Shown piece after piece: positions 15,624 through 22,814 of a stretch of 28,578 nt of DNA; positions within the stretch are counted from its first letter, which is position 1, and every line of letters begins with the position of its first letter. Location: NCBI GenBank assembly GCA_002291925.1, contig DBAY01000071.1, positions 9,906 to 38,483 of the forward strand, given 5' to 3'. Both the position numbers and the translations under genes were made by a program. Source of the DNA: Alphaproteobacteria bacterium UBA998 (GTDB lineage Bacteria > Pseudomonadota > Alphaproteobacteria > Rickettsiales > UBA998). The notes below the pieces were generated by a model, which did not search any database, was not told the origin of the DNA, and saw only the letters and a list, made by a program, of their open reading frames with translations.

Positions 15624-16109
15624 ATGCCGCGCCATTACACAAACCTCTCCGAACGCGTCGCCCGACTCGACCCGCATCTGGTGTTCAACCGTCTACCGCG
15701 GAAAGACCGCGTGCGGCTGAGGCGTCTGGCCGAGGAAATCGGCATCGAGCTGGGCGGCGTCGAGCGCCGCGTCCTTGAGCCTTACCTTCAAGATGGTCTA
15801 AATGAGGGCCAGCAAATCCGCCTGCTGCAGATGGGCATGGCGCGTTACATGCGCCTGAACGAAGGCTACTGGGGCCCGCGTTTCGCCGAGATCGATGCAG
15901 TGGTGCAGGGGCTGCCGCTCAGTGACGCGGCCAAAGCCTCCGTGCGGCAGACGGTGAAGCAGATGTACGAGACTACGGCACTGGAAGTGCGCAGTCTGTC
16001 TGAAGAGGACTACCGTAGCCTTTGCGAGCAGACGGCTGAAAGTCAGAGCCTGTGGGTGCGCCGGGTACGGATGACGCCGGACCCACAGGCGCGCTGGGCG
16101 GTGCGTTAA
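15624..16109 (+). CDS. Unrecognised 161-residue helical protein
   Basis: I do not recognise this protein. It is soluble, charged and apparently all-helical, with no signal peptide or membrane segment. It is rich in arginine and glutamate (RLPRKDRVRLRRLAEEIGIE, VERRVLEPYLQDGLNEGQQ), with a YMRLNEGYWGPRFAEIDAVV stretch in the middle and a tryptophan/arginine-rich end. The upstream frame is open into ampG, but the ATG at 15624 lies after the ampG stop and is the natural start. A minimal cyclic-nucleotide-binding protein begins 35 bases after its stop, so the two may work together, but that is position only. Confidence 0.8.
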   Translation: MPRHYTNLSERVARLDPHLVFNRLPRKDRVRLRRLAEEIGIELGGVERRVLEPYLQDGLNEGQQIRLLQMGMARYMRLNEGYWGPRFAEIDAVVQGLPLSDAAKASVRQTVKQMYETTALEVRSLSEEDYRSLCEQTAESQSLWVRRVRMTPDPQARWAVR

Positions 16110-16144
16110 TCCTTTCGTAATATTACCCGTCTAAAGTGCGACGC

Positions 16145-16393
16145 ATGAGCAACTTGCATTACAAAGCCGGCGAGACAATTTTTCGTCAGGGGTATCCGGG
16201 GGACAATGCGTATGTCATCCTCTCCGGGCAGGTCGAGATCATCGACGAGATTCCGGGCGGTCCGGAATTTCAAATCGCCGTGCTGGACGCTGGGCGGATG
16301 TTCGGTGAAATAGCGCTTCTCGACGACAAGCCCCGCTCCGCCACCGCGCGCGCCCTCACCGACGTGACCCTGCAAATCGTCCCTGTTGGATAA
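16145..16393 (+). CDS. Minimal cyclic-nucleotide-binding domain protein
   Basis: The 82-residue product is a single cNMP-binding beta-roll and nothing else. It reads FRQGYPGDNAYVILSGQVEI, then the phosphate-binding cassette FGEIALLDDKPRSATARA. Glutamate and arginine are in the positions that hold the ribose and cyclic phosphate in PKA and CRP-type domains (FGE..AL...PR.AT). The protein stops at LQIVPVG, before the C-terminal helix that normally closes over the ligand, and there is no HTH or enzymatic domain. Neither other frame after the stop continues the fold convincingly, so this is either a naturally minimal sensor or a truncated gene. The ATG at 16145 is preferred over a GTG at 16136. 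Confidence 0.8.
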   Translation: MSNLHYKAGETIFRQGYPGDNAYVILSGQVEIIDEIPGGPEFQIAVLDAGRMFGEIALLDDKPRSATARALTDVTLQIVPVG

Positions 16394-16433
16394 CGGGTTG
16401 CGAAGCCGCGCGCGCTTGGGCATAATCCGCGCC

Positions 16434-17033
16434 ATGCATACACGACTTCTTGTTTGTCTGCTTCTGCCCCTTCTAGCCGTGACCGGCTGTCGCTCCGTGG
16501 TGATTTCCGGCGCGTCGCGGGTGAGTGAATCCACCTCGGAGGAGCGCAGCTTCGGTCAATCGATCGATGACGGCAGCATCTACGCGGGCGTCAACCGCTA
16601 TTTCGCGCAGTCGGATGTGTCAGGGCTGCTCACCAACCTCACGGTGCGAGTCTATGAAGGCCGCGTCTTCCTGTTCGGCCGCGTGAAGGGGCAGCGTACC
16701 TCCGACGAGGCCGTGCGGCTGGTCTGGCTGGTGAAGGGCGTGAAGGAAGTCGTCAACGAAATCCAGATCGGCGAGGATGAAACCGCCATCGACTTCGCCC
16801 GCGACGAAGCCATCGAAACCCAGATCAGCACGCGCCTGCTGGCTACTAAGGGTATTCGATCGGCCAACTTCACGTCCGAAGTCGCAGGCGGCGTTGCCTA
16901 CCTGATCGGCACGGCGCGTGATGAGCGGGAGATGAACGCGGTGATTCAGGTGGCACGCATGACCTCCGGCGTTCGGCGCGTCGTCAGCCACATCCGGTTG
17001 AGTGGCAACCCGGCGCCCGCCCGGCCACAGTAA
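16434..17033 (+). CDS. BON-domain lipoprotein
   Basis: This is a 199-residue exported lipoprotein. The signal peptide MHTRLLVCLLLPLLAVTGC ends in a lipobox (VTGC, Cys19). Two BON domains follow: one around YFAQSDVSGLLTNLTVRVYE to VKGVKEVVNEIQIGE, and a second around AIETQISTRLLATKGIR to TSGVRRVVSHIRLSG. Each has the glycine-containing turn of the fold (GRVFLFGRVKG and GGVAYLIGTARDE). This is the arrangement of the YraP/DolP group, outer-membrane proteins linked to envelope integrity in other proteobacteria. The start was set at the ATG giving a clean signal peptide. gshB follows after 22 bases. Confidence 0.87.
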   Translation: MHTRLLVCLLLPLLAVTGCRSVVISGASRVSESTSEERSFGQSIDDGSIYAGVNRYFAQSDVSGLLTNLTVRVYEGRVFLFGRVKGQRTSDEAVRLVWLVKGVKEVVNEIQIGEDETAIDFARDEAIETQISTRLLATKGIRSANFTSEVAGGVAYLIGTARDEREMNAVIQVARMTSGVRRVVSHIRLSGNPAPARPQ

Positions 17034-17055
17034 CGTCTCACCCCAAGGACGCCGC

Positions 17056-18000
17056 ATGACCTGGCGCGTCGCATTGCAAATGGACCCGCCGGAGCGGCTG
17101 AACCCCGCCGGGGACTCTACCATCCTGCTGGCGCTGGAAGCCCAGCGGCGCGGCCATGCGCTGTGGTGGTACCCCGCCGGCTCGCTGTGCTGGCGCGAGG
17201 GGGTGCTGTGGACCCAGCACGCGCGCCGCATCCGCTTCTTCGATGATACCTCCCGCTGGTTCGAGCAGGACGCGCCGGAGACCTTGGGACTGAACGAGAT
17301 GGACGTGGTGCTGATGCGGCAGGACCCGCCCTTTGACATGGGCTACCTCACCGCGACCTACCTGCTGGAGCGCATCCACCCGCGCACGTGGGTGGCGAAT
17401 GATCCATTCCATGTACGCAACGCGCCCGAGAAATTGCTTCCCCTGCTGTTCGCCGACGCCATGCCGCCCACCCTCATCAGCCATGACGCGGCCGCCATCC
17501 GCACCTTCCTGGCCGAGCAGGGCGACATCGTGGTGAAGCCGCTCTACGGCTATGGCGGGCACGCCGTGTTCCGCCTAAACGGCCAGAGCGGCAATGTCGA
17601 GGCGATTCTGGAAACGCTGCTCGCCCAGCCCGAGCCGCTGGTGGCCCAGCGTTTCCTGCCCGAGGTGACCGAGGGGGACCGCCGCGTCGTGATGATTGAC
17701 GGGCAGGTCGCAGGATTGCTCGGCCGCCTGCCTGCGGCTGGGGAAATCCGCGCCAATCTGCGCGTCGGCGGCACGGCGGCACAAGCCGCGCTCACGCCGC
17801 GCCAGCAGGACATCTGCGCTCGCCTCGGCCCGGCGCTGCAAGCGCGCGGCATCCTGCTCGCCGGGGTGGATTTCATCGGCGACTGGCTGACCGAGATCAA
17901 CATCACCTCGCCCACCGGCCTGCGCGCGCTGAAGCAGCTCTACGGCACCGCGCCGGAGGCCGATTTCTGGGACGCGGTGGCGCGCCGCCGGGCCGCCTGA
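17056..18000 (+). CDS. gshB: Glutathione synthetase
   Basis: GshB joins gamma-glutamylcysteine and glycine using ATP. The 314 residues show the prokaryotic ATP-grasp enzyme in order: ALQMDPPERLNPAGDST, LMRQDPPFDMGYLTATYLLE, WVANDPFHVRNAPEKLLPLL, VVKPLYGYGGHAVFRL (glycine-rich loop), EGDRRVVMIDG, RANLRVGG and GVDFIGDWLTEINITSPTG. All are standard GshB motifs. AAGGA lies seven bases before the ATG and fixes the start. It is downstream of the BON lipoprotein and is followed by a 76-base gap before motA. Confidence 0.95.
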   Translation: MTWRVALQMDPPERLNPAGDSTILLALEAQRRGHALWWYPAGSLCWREGVLWTQHARRIRFFDDTSRWFEQDAPETLGLNEMDVVLMRQDPPFDMGYLTATYLLERIHPRTWVANDPFHVRNAPEKLLPLLFADAMPPTLISHDAAAIRTFLAEQGDIVVKPLYGYGGHAVFRLNGQSGNVEAILETLLAQPEPLVAQRFLPEVTEGDRRVVMIDGQVAGLLGRLPAAGEIRANLRVGGTAAQAALTPRQQDICARLGPALQARGILLAGVDFIGDWLTEINITSPTGLRALKQLYGTAPEADFWDAVARRRAA

Positions 18001-18018
18001 CGATTTTTTCGAATCAAT

Positions 18019-18045
18019 TGACGCTTTTTTAAGCCTTTTGCGTCA
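18019..18045. promoter_or_regulatory. Inverted repeat upstream of motA
   Basis: TGACGC (18019-18024) and GCGTCA (18040-18045) are perfect inverted copies separated by 15 T-rich bases in the gap between gshB and motA. The spacing of the half-sites would suit a dimeric regulator. It is less suited to an intrinsic terminator because the T-rich part lies inside the loop. A regulatory role for motA is only suggested. Confidence 0.35.
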
Positions 18046-18076
18046 TCGTTAGACTGGGTTATCAGGTAGGAATCCC

Positions 18077-18883
18077 ATGTCCCTCGCGTCCCTTCTCGGT
18101 GCATTCTTTGGTATTTTGATGCTGGCTGGTGCCGTCTGGCACGCCACGCATGGCAATATCGGTACCTTTTTCAGCATCAGCGAATTCCTCATCGTGGTCG
18201 GTGGCACGGTGGCGGCGTCCTACATGAGCTTTCATCACCGCTACGTGAACATTGCCTTCAAGGCGATCTGGTGGATGCTGAAGAAGCCCAAGGCCACCCG
18301 CGAGGCGCTCAATGTGGAAATCATGCGCCTCGTCAAATGGTCCTACCTCGTGCAGAAGAAGGGCCTGCCCGCGCTGGAGGGGGAAATCCGCAACGTGCAG
18401 ACCAACGAGCCCCTCATCAAGTTCTGCCTGACGCTGGTGACGTCCAACCACACCCCGCCGGAGCTGCGCAAGATGATGGAAACCGCCATCGAGGCGGAAT
18501 ATGAGCGCGCCATCGCGCCGGTAACCGTGCTGCGCAGCATGGGCGCCAACCTGCCCACTTTCGGCATGATCGGCACGCTGGTCGGCATGGTGGTGATGCT
18601 GCAGAATTTCTCCGCCGACATGGCCTCGGTGGGCAAGGGGATGTCGATGGCGATGCTCGCCACGCTCTACGGCGTGGTCTTCGCCCGCCTCGTCTGCTAC
18701 CCGGCGGCCTTCAAGCTTGAGCAGAAGATGGAGATTGAGCGCTTCCGCAATTACATGATTGTCGAAGGGCTGCTGATGCTCGCCGAGAAGAAGGGTCCGC
18801 GCTTCATGCAGGACCGCCTGAACAGCTTCCTCGACCCGGACATTCACTTTGACATGGACCGTCAGATCAAGGCGCAGGCATGA
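18077..18883 (+). CDS. motA: Flagellar motor stator protein MotA
   Basis: MotA forms the ion-driven flagellar stator with MotB in the inner membrane. The 268-residue protein has two N-terminal helices (LGAFFGILMLAGAVWHA and FLIVVGGTVAASYMSF), a cytoplasmic region, then the hallmark third and fourth helices: NLPTFGMIGTLVGMVVML with the conserved proline, and MAMLATLYGVVFARLVCYP. ETAIEAEYERAIAP is part of the cytoplasmic loop that contacts FliG. AGGTAGGAAT precedes the ATG. motB follows with a four-base ATGA overlap. Other flagellar genes are not in the window, and coupling to H+ or Na+ cannot be told from this alone. Confidence 0.92.
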   Translation: MSLASLLGAFFGILMLAGAVWHATHGNIGTFFSISEFLIVVGGTVAASYMSFHHRYVNIAFKAIWWMLKKPKATREALNVEIMRLVKWSYLVQKKGLPALEGEIRNVQTNEPLIKFCLTLVTSNHTPPELRKMMETAIEAEYERAIAPVTVLRSMGANLPTFGMIGTLVGMVVMLQNFSADMASVGKGMSMAMLATLYGVVFARLVCYPAAFKLEQKMEIERFRNYMIVEGLLMLAEKKGPRFMQDRLNSFLDPDIHFDMDRQIKAQA

Positions 18884-19548
18884 CCCAGCGCGGCAAAAAG
18901 AAAGAAGTCCATGAGGATGAAAGCTGGCTGCTGACCTACGCCGACTTCATCACCCTGCTCATGTGCTTCTTCGTCATCATCCTCTCGATGAGCGAGCCGA
19001 AGCAAGCCGATGTGGAGCTGCTGCAGGACGCACTGGAGGAGTTCAACAAGAACACCGCCGACAAGGCCAAGCCCTTCAATGACCTGTTCGATAATCTTCA
19101 GGTGCTCATCGCGGAAATGCAGATGGAGAGCGCCATATCGGTGGAAAAGACCAATCGCGGCGTGCTGCTGGAGCTTTCCGCTTCATCCTTCTACGATCCC
19201 GGCTCCGCGAATTTCCGCCCCGAGGCCATCCCGGTGTTGGAGAAGATGGCCAAGGTGCTCGCCAGCTTCGATTATGAGGATTATCTCTGCCAGATCGACG
19301 GCCACACGGATGATGCGCCCATCCAGACACCGCAATTCCCCTCCAACTGGGAACTCTCTGCCGTGCGCGCCACGACGGTCGTGCGCTTTCTGATCGAGCA
19401 CGGCATGGAAAAGGAAAAAATGCGTGCCGCCGGCTATGCCGACATTATGCCCAAGGTGCCAAACCTCGATGAATTCGGCAATCCGATTGAGGAAAACCGC
19501 GAGTTGAACCGCCGCATCGTCATCAAGGTCGAGCGCCGGGTGGAGTAG
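18880..19548 (+). CDS. motB: Flagellar motor stator protein MotB
   Basis: MotB anchors the stator to peptidoglycan and supplies the ion-carrying aspartate. The 222-residue protein has a basic N-terminus, then WLLTYADFITLLMCFFVIIL with the essential aspartate at D22 in the single membrane helix. The OmpA-like peptidoglycan-binding domain follows: FYDPGSANFRPEAIPVLEKM, QIDGHTDDAPIQTPQFPSNW, ELSAVRATTVVRFL and ELNRRIVIKVE. It is shorter than enterobacterial MotB but complete. It overlaps motA and ends two bases before the convergent Flp pilin stop. Confidence 0.92.
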   Translation: MTQRGKKKEVHEDESWLLTYADFITLLMCFFVIILSMSEPKQADVELLQDALEEFNKNTADKAKPFNDLFDNLQVLIAEMQMESAISVEKTNRGVLLELSASSFYDPGSANFRPEAIPVLEKMAKVLASFDYEDYLCQIDGHTDDAPIQTPQFPSNWELSAVRATTVVRFLIEHGMEKEKMRAAGYADIMPKVPNLDEFGNPIEENRELNRRIVIKVERRVE

Positions 19549-19550
19549 GG

Positions 19551-19745
19551 CTAATTGCTCACATGTGTAGTGGCGTCGGCTACATCGTCGTCTATGCGGT
19601 CATACAAGCCATTTCCTCCTTGCCCGACCCAGGCGACCCCCAGAATCACACCAATGCCGATCAGACTGGCGATAAGCGCATATTCTATGGAAGTGGCACC
19701 TCGCGTACGGCGAAAACAAAGAGACAAAAGGCGAAACAGACGCAT
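19551..19745 (-). CDS. Orphan Flp/Fap-type pilin
   Basis: The 64-residue product is a type IVb pilin precursor: a short basic leader (MRLFRLLSLCFRRTRG), then the prepilin peptidase site followed by ATSIEYALIASLIGIGVILG, the canonical Flp N-terminal helix with glutamate at mature position 5. A short soluble tail completes it. Such pilins are assembled by the Tad secretion machinery, no component of which is in the window. The gene is convergent with motB and divergent from the C26 hydrolase gene. The ATG at 19745 is the only start giving a full leader. Confidence 0.87.
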   Translation of the reverse strand: MRLFRLLSLCFRRTRGATSIEYALIASLIGIGVILGVAWVGQGGNGLYDRIDDDVADATTHVSN

Positions 19746-19836
19746 CGTATAAGCCTATCATCAATTTTTTGAGTAAGCTACCCAAGTATTTGACTTGAAC
19801 ACTACCCTGCGCATACTGCATGTACAAGGTACTTCT

Positions 19837-20556
19837 ATGCGCGCTCCCGTTATTGGTTTCACCCTCGACCATGAGAAGAAGCCCACCTATTCCAAGAAAC
19901 CCTGGTACGCCATCCGGGAGAATTACCTCACCTCCATCAGCGCGCTGGGCGGTGTACCGCTGCCGCTGCCGCACGAGGAGGCGCTGGTGGAGCGCTACAT
20001 GGAAATGATTGACGCGCTGGTCATCATCGGCGGCGATTTCGACATTCCGCCAGAGATGTATGGCGAGACGAACGTGCATTCGACCGTCTCCAACCTCAAG
20101 CGCCAGCGCACCGCGTTCGAAGCGGCCATCACCCGTGCCGCGCTGCGTGATGAGAAGCCCATTCTCGGCATCTGCGGCGGCCAGCAATTGCTCGGCGTCG
20201 TGCTCGGCGGTGCGCTGATCCAGCACATCCCGGACGCCATCGACACGCCGATCCAGCATGAGCAGCCCAATTCGCGTGATGAGCCGGGCCATGCCATCGC
20301 CATCAAGGAGGGCACTTTGCTCCACCGCATTGCGGGCACGACGGAGGCGCTGGTCAACAGCGCCCACCATCAGGCTATGCGCAACGTGGGCAAGGGTACC
20401 GTCATCAGCGCCACTGCGCCGGACGGCGTCATCGAGGCCATCGAATACCCGGCCCATCCCTTCTGCCTCGGCGTGCAGTGGCACCCAGAATACCACGTGA
20501 GCGGGCTGGACGATGCCATCTGGCGCGCCTTCCTCGACGCGGCGGCCCGCACATGA
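19837..20556 (+). CDS. Class I glutamine amidotransferase-like hydrolase (peptidase C26, PuuD-like)
   Basis: The 239-residue protein belongs to the C26 group, which includes gamma-glutamyl-GABA hydrolase PuuD. The catalytic triad is visible: C113 in ILGICGGQQLLG, with H216 and E218 in GVQWHPEYH. IIGGDFDIPPEMYGE and VNSAHHQAM are also typical. The substrate is probably a gamma-glutamyl compound, but no puu genes accompany it, so the precise role is open. AAGG seven bases before the ATG at 19837 supports this start over an upstream TTG (19795). The next gene overlaps it (ATGA). Confidence 0.88.
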   Translation: MRAPVIGFTLDHEKKPTYSKKPWYAIRENYLTSISALGGVPLPLPHEEALVERYMEMIDALVIIGGDFDIPPEMYGETNVHSTVSNLKRQRTAFEAAITRAALRDEKPILGICGGQQLLGVVLGGALIQHIPDAIDTPIQHEQPNSRDEPGHAIAIKEGTLLHRIAGTTEALVNSAHHQAMRNVGKGTVISATAPDGVIEAIEYPAHPFCLGVQWHPEYHVSGLDDAIWRAFLDAAART

Positions 20557-21302
20557 CGAAGACCCCCTCGGCGCACGCGGGCGAGCGGCTCGCCAAGGTG
20601 ATCGCCCGCCACGGCCTCGCCTCGCGGCGGGGCGCAGAGGAGCTGATCCTCGCGGGCAAGGTGACGGTGAATGGCAAGAAGATCATCACCCCCGCCCTGA
20701 ACGTCACGGACTCGGACGTCATCTCCGTCGCCGGGCAGATGCTGGGCGAACAGGAGCCCGCGCGCCTGTGGCTCTATCACAAGCCGCAGGGGCTGGTCAC
20801 CACCCACCGCGATCCGCAGGGACGCCCGACCGTGTTCCAGAACCTGCCGGAAGGGCTGCCCCGCGTGGTGTCGGTGGGGCGGCTCGATTTGAACAGCGAG
20901 GGCCTTCTGCTGCTGACCAATGACGGCGCGCTGGCCCGCCACATGGAGCACCCGGACACTGGCTGGCGGCGGCGCTACCGCGTGCGTGTCTACCAGACGC
21001 CCTCGGCACGCGACATCGCGGCGCTGGCGCGCGGCCTCACGGTGGAAGGCGTGCGCTACAAGCCCGTGGAAGTGGAGCCGGAGACGGAGGGCAAGAGCAA
21101 TGTCTGGCTCGCCGTGACGCTCACCGAAGGCAAGAACCGCGAAATCCGCAAATTGTTCGAGCATCTCGGCCACCCGGTCAGCCGCCTCATCCGCGTCGCC
21201 TACGGCCCCTTCCAACTCGGCAGCCTGAAGCCGGGCGAGGTAAAGGAAGTGCCACGCAAGGTGGTGAAGGATCAGTTGGGGAAGGGCGTGATTGGTAATT
21301 AG
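20553..21302 (+). CDS. Pseudouridine synthase, RsuA/RluB/RluE family
   Basis: This enzyme converts a uridine in rRNA to pseudouridine. The 249 residues start with an S4 RNA-binding domain (ERLAKVIARHGLASRRGAEE, then ILAGKVTVNGK). The catalytic domain follows with VSVGRLDLNSEGLLLLTNDG, in which D112 is the nucleophilic aspartate. YRVRVYQTP and EGKNREIRKLFEHLGHPV are also standard. The S4 domain and sequence flavour are closest to RluB, which modifies 23S rRNA, but RsuA or RluE activity cannot be excluded. It overlaps the C26 gene by four bases and is followed by rsmD, another rRNA modification gene. Confidence 0.9.
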   Translation: MTKTPSAHAGERLAKVIARHGLASRRGAEELILAGKVTVNGKKIITPALNVTDSDVISVAGQMLGEQEPARLWLYHKPQGLVTTHRDPQGRPTVFQNLPEGLPRVVSVGRLDLNSEGLLLLTNDGALARHMEHPDTGWRRRYRVRVYQTPSARDIAALARGLTVEGVRYKPVEVEPETEGKSNVWLAVTLTEGKNREIRKLFEHLGHPVSRLIRVAYGPFQLGSLKPGEVKEVPRKVVKDQLGKGVIGN

Positions 21303-21307
21303 TGATT

Positions 21308-21341
21308 GGTTATTGGTGCGCTTCCCTTTATTCCAATAACC
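21308..21341. repeat. Stem-loop between the pseudouridine synthase gene and rsmD
   Basis: GGTTATTGG (21308-21316) and CCAATAACC (21333-21341) form a perfect nine-pair stem with a 16-base loop, with looser complementarity continuing outward (ATTAGTGATT against AGTAACCGCTACTCAT). It fills most of the gap between the two genes. It may be a dispersed repeat or a processing/terminator structure; no T-run follows. Confidence 0.5.
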
Positions 21342-21365
21342 AGTAACCGCTACTCATTACCGCAT

Positions 21366-21926
21366 ATGCAGATCATCGCCGGGAAGCACCGGGGCCGCAA
21401 GCTGGAGACGCCGCAGGGGCGCGACATCCGCCCCACCGGGGCGCGGGCGCGCGAGGCGGTGTTCAACATCCTCATGCATGCGCCGCATCCGGAGGGCTCG
21501 CTCATCGTGGGCGCGCGCGTGGCCGATATCTGCTGCGGCTCGGGCGCCATGGGGCTGGAGGCTCTTTCGCGGGGCGTGGAACATGCCTGCTTCATCGACC
21601 GCACCCGCGAGGCGCTTGGTCTGGTGAAAACCTCTGCCGAAAAGTTCCGTGAGTTGGAACGCTGCACCTTGCTGCGCGCCGAAGCGACTCAGCTCCCTGC
21701 CGCGCCTGCGCCGTGCCGTGTCGTCTTCCTCGACCCGCCTTACAAGCAGAACTTGCTGCCGGCCATTCTTGCCTCGGTGCTGGCGAAAGGGTGGTTGGAG
21801 GATGAGGGTGTTATCGTGGCGGAATTATCGGTGCGTGAGGCCTTTGAATGCCCGTCGGCGTTTTTGGCAGTTACCGAACGCACCTATGCCAATACGCGCA
21901 TTCTTCTGCTAAAAAAAGCGGCCTAA
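21366..21926 (+). CDS. rsmD: 16S rRNA (guanine(966)-N(2))-methyltransferase
   Basis: RsmD methylates G966 of 16S rRNA during 30S assembly. The 186-residue protein begins MQIIAGKHRGRKLETPQG and continues RPTGARAREAVFNIL, both strong RsmD signatures. The SAM-binding motif is VADICCGSGAMGLEALSRG (52-70), and the catalytic motif IV is FLDPPY (DPPY 123-126). The length is typical. It follows a stem-loop after the pseudouridine synthase gene. Its stop codon TAA overlaps the stop of the convergent downstream gene (CTAA, 21923-21926). Confidence 0.95.
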   Translation: MQIIAGKHRGRKLETPQGRDIRPTGARAREAVFNILMHAPHPEGSLIVGARVADICCGSGAMGLEALSRGVEHACFIDRTREALGLVKTSAEKFRELERCTLLRAEATQLPAAPAPCRVVFLDPPYKQNLLPAILASVLAKGWLEDEGVIVAELSVREAFECPSAFLAVTERTYANTRILLLKKAA

Positions 21927-22258
21927 ACAATCTGCCGATTGGTGGCCATCCTTGCCGAGCCCAAGGGCTGTTTCGACGTCGAGGGGTCGGCTTCGGCAAC
22001 GTCAAACCTGCCTTCTGACGGCAAATCAGGCTGTTCTCCCTCAACCAGCTTCTGCAAAGGCTGGCCGGGGCGATTGATAATGCCCCGCTGCCATTCTTGT
22101 GGGGTTGGCGTAATTTCTGGAAACCGGGGGGATGGCTTGATGCCAGATGTAAATGGCGTAGCGTCCGGCCGGGAGAGCTGGCCAGGTGCGGGAGGAATTT
22201 GATGTAAAGGTTCAGTGTCTGGGCGTATGGGCCGACTCTGATTTAAGCTATCTTCCAT
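21923..22258 (-). CDS. Unrecognised proline-rich small protein
   Basis: I do not recognise this 111-residue product. It is hydrophilic and probably disordered, rich in P, S, Q and R (for example PLHQIPPAPGQLSRPDATPF, PSPRFPEITPTPQEWQRG), with no membrane segment or signal. GAGG about eight bases before the ATG at 22258 supports that start over one at 22285. The base composition is closer to neutral than that of the GC-rich neighbours. It lies in a run of minus-strand unknown genes and ends convergently on rsmD. Being real rather than spurious is suggested by the ribosome binding site and abutting ends, not by recognised homology. Confidence 0.6.
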   Translation of the reverse strand: MEDSLNQSRPIRPDTEPLHQIPPAPGQLSRPDATPFTSGIKPSPRFPEITPTPQEWQRGIINRPGQPLQKLVEGEQPDLPSEGRFDVAEADPSTSKQPLGSARMATNRQIV

Positions 22259-22444
22259 GATGACCTCTCTACCCCAACCAATCACCTACCAGAATACAGG
22301 GGGCTTATTACAATTTCGTGACGTGGCGGGTGTCATCCTGCCAAGTGTCCAGCCACGAGTCGCCGCCATTCTCAATGTCTTTGAGGCGTAATAAGTCACA
22401 CTTACGCCAGTACGCGCGAGTCCTACTGATGACGAAAAGCCTGC

Positions 22445-22672
22445 CTAGATAGCGCGGCCGCGGGGCGCGTTTACCAAAGGAGGAAGGGAAGGGGCAATAT
22501 CTGTCAATCGTGCCTCTCGCGCAGTGGCACCGGAGAGAGGGTTGGTGACAGGCGGAAGCGCAATTGGTGGCTTTGCCGGCTCTGGTGCCGGCACTGGCTG
22601 AATCATTGCGGCCAGCTTGGCGCGCATTTCTTCATCAACGAGGGAGGGAATAATCTTGGGGGAAGCGGTCAT
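22445..22672 (-). CDS. Unrecognised short proline/alanine-rich protein
   Basis: The 75-residue product is unknown. It opens with MTASPKIIPSLVDEEMRAKL, then a proline/alanine-rich stretch (PVPAPEPAKPPIALPPV), and ends in a basic tail with APRGRAI. It has no membrane segment. GGAG followed by AGGT lies just before the ATG at 22672, preferred over the ATG at 22684. It resembles its downstream neighbour in being short and proline-rich and in AT-richer DNA, but I see no residue-level similarity between them. The 186 bases between the two genes contain no convincing feature. Confidence 0.55.
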   Translation of the reverse strand: MTASPKIIPSLVDEEMRAKLAAMIQPVPAPEPAKPPIALPPVTNPLSGATAREARLTDIAPSLPPLVNAPRGRAI

Positions 22673-22814
22673 ACCTATCTCCATGCAGGAAGGCGAGTAT
22701 TAAGTAGCACGACTTTGTGACAGAATGATGACGCTTATAAAATACTCATAAGTAGAACGCACTGATGTGTCGGATGACAGAGTTTGCGCATACAAACGCC
22801 ATTAAGCAAAACGA

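Noticed and set aside
16386..16433. Frameshift continuation of the cNMP-binding gene into the next frame
   Set aside because: The residues read in that frame do not resemble the C-terminal helix of cNMP domains and run into the BON lipoprotein signal peptide.
22260..22391. Plus-strand 43-residue open frame (MTSLPQPITYQNTGG...) starting next to the proline-rich gene's start
   Set aside because: It has no ribosome binding site, no recognised similarity, and begins two bases from a better supported divergent start. It could be real but cannot be separated from chance.
22782..22797. GTTTG-CGCATA-CAAAC stem after the frameshifted gene as a terminator
   Set aside because: The stem is only five pairs and no T-run follows on the minus strand, so termination is not supported.
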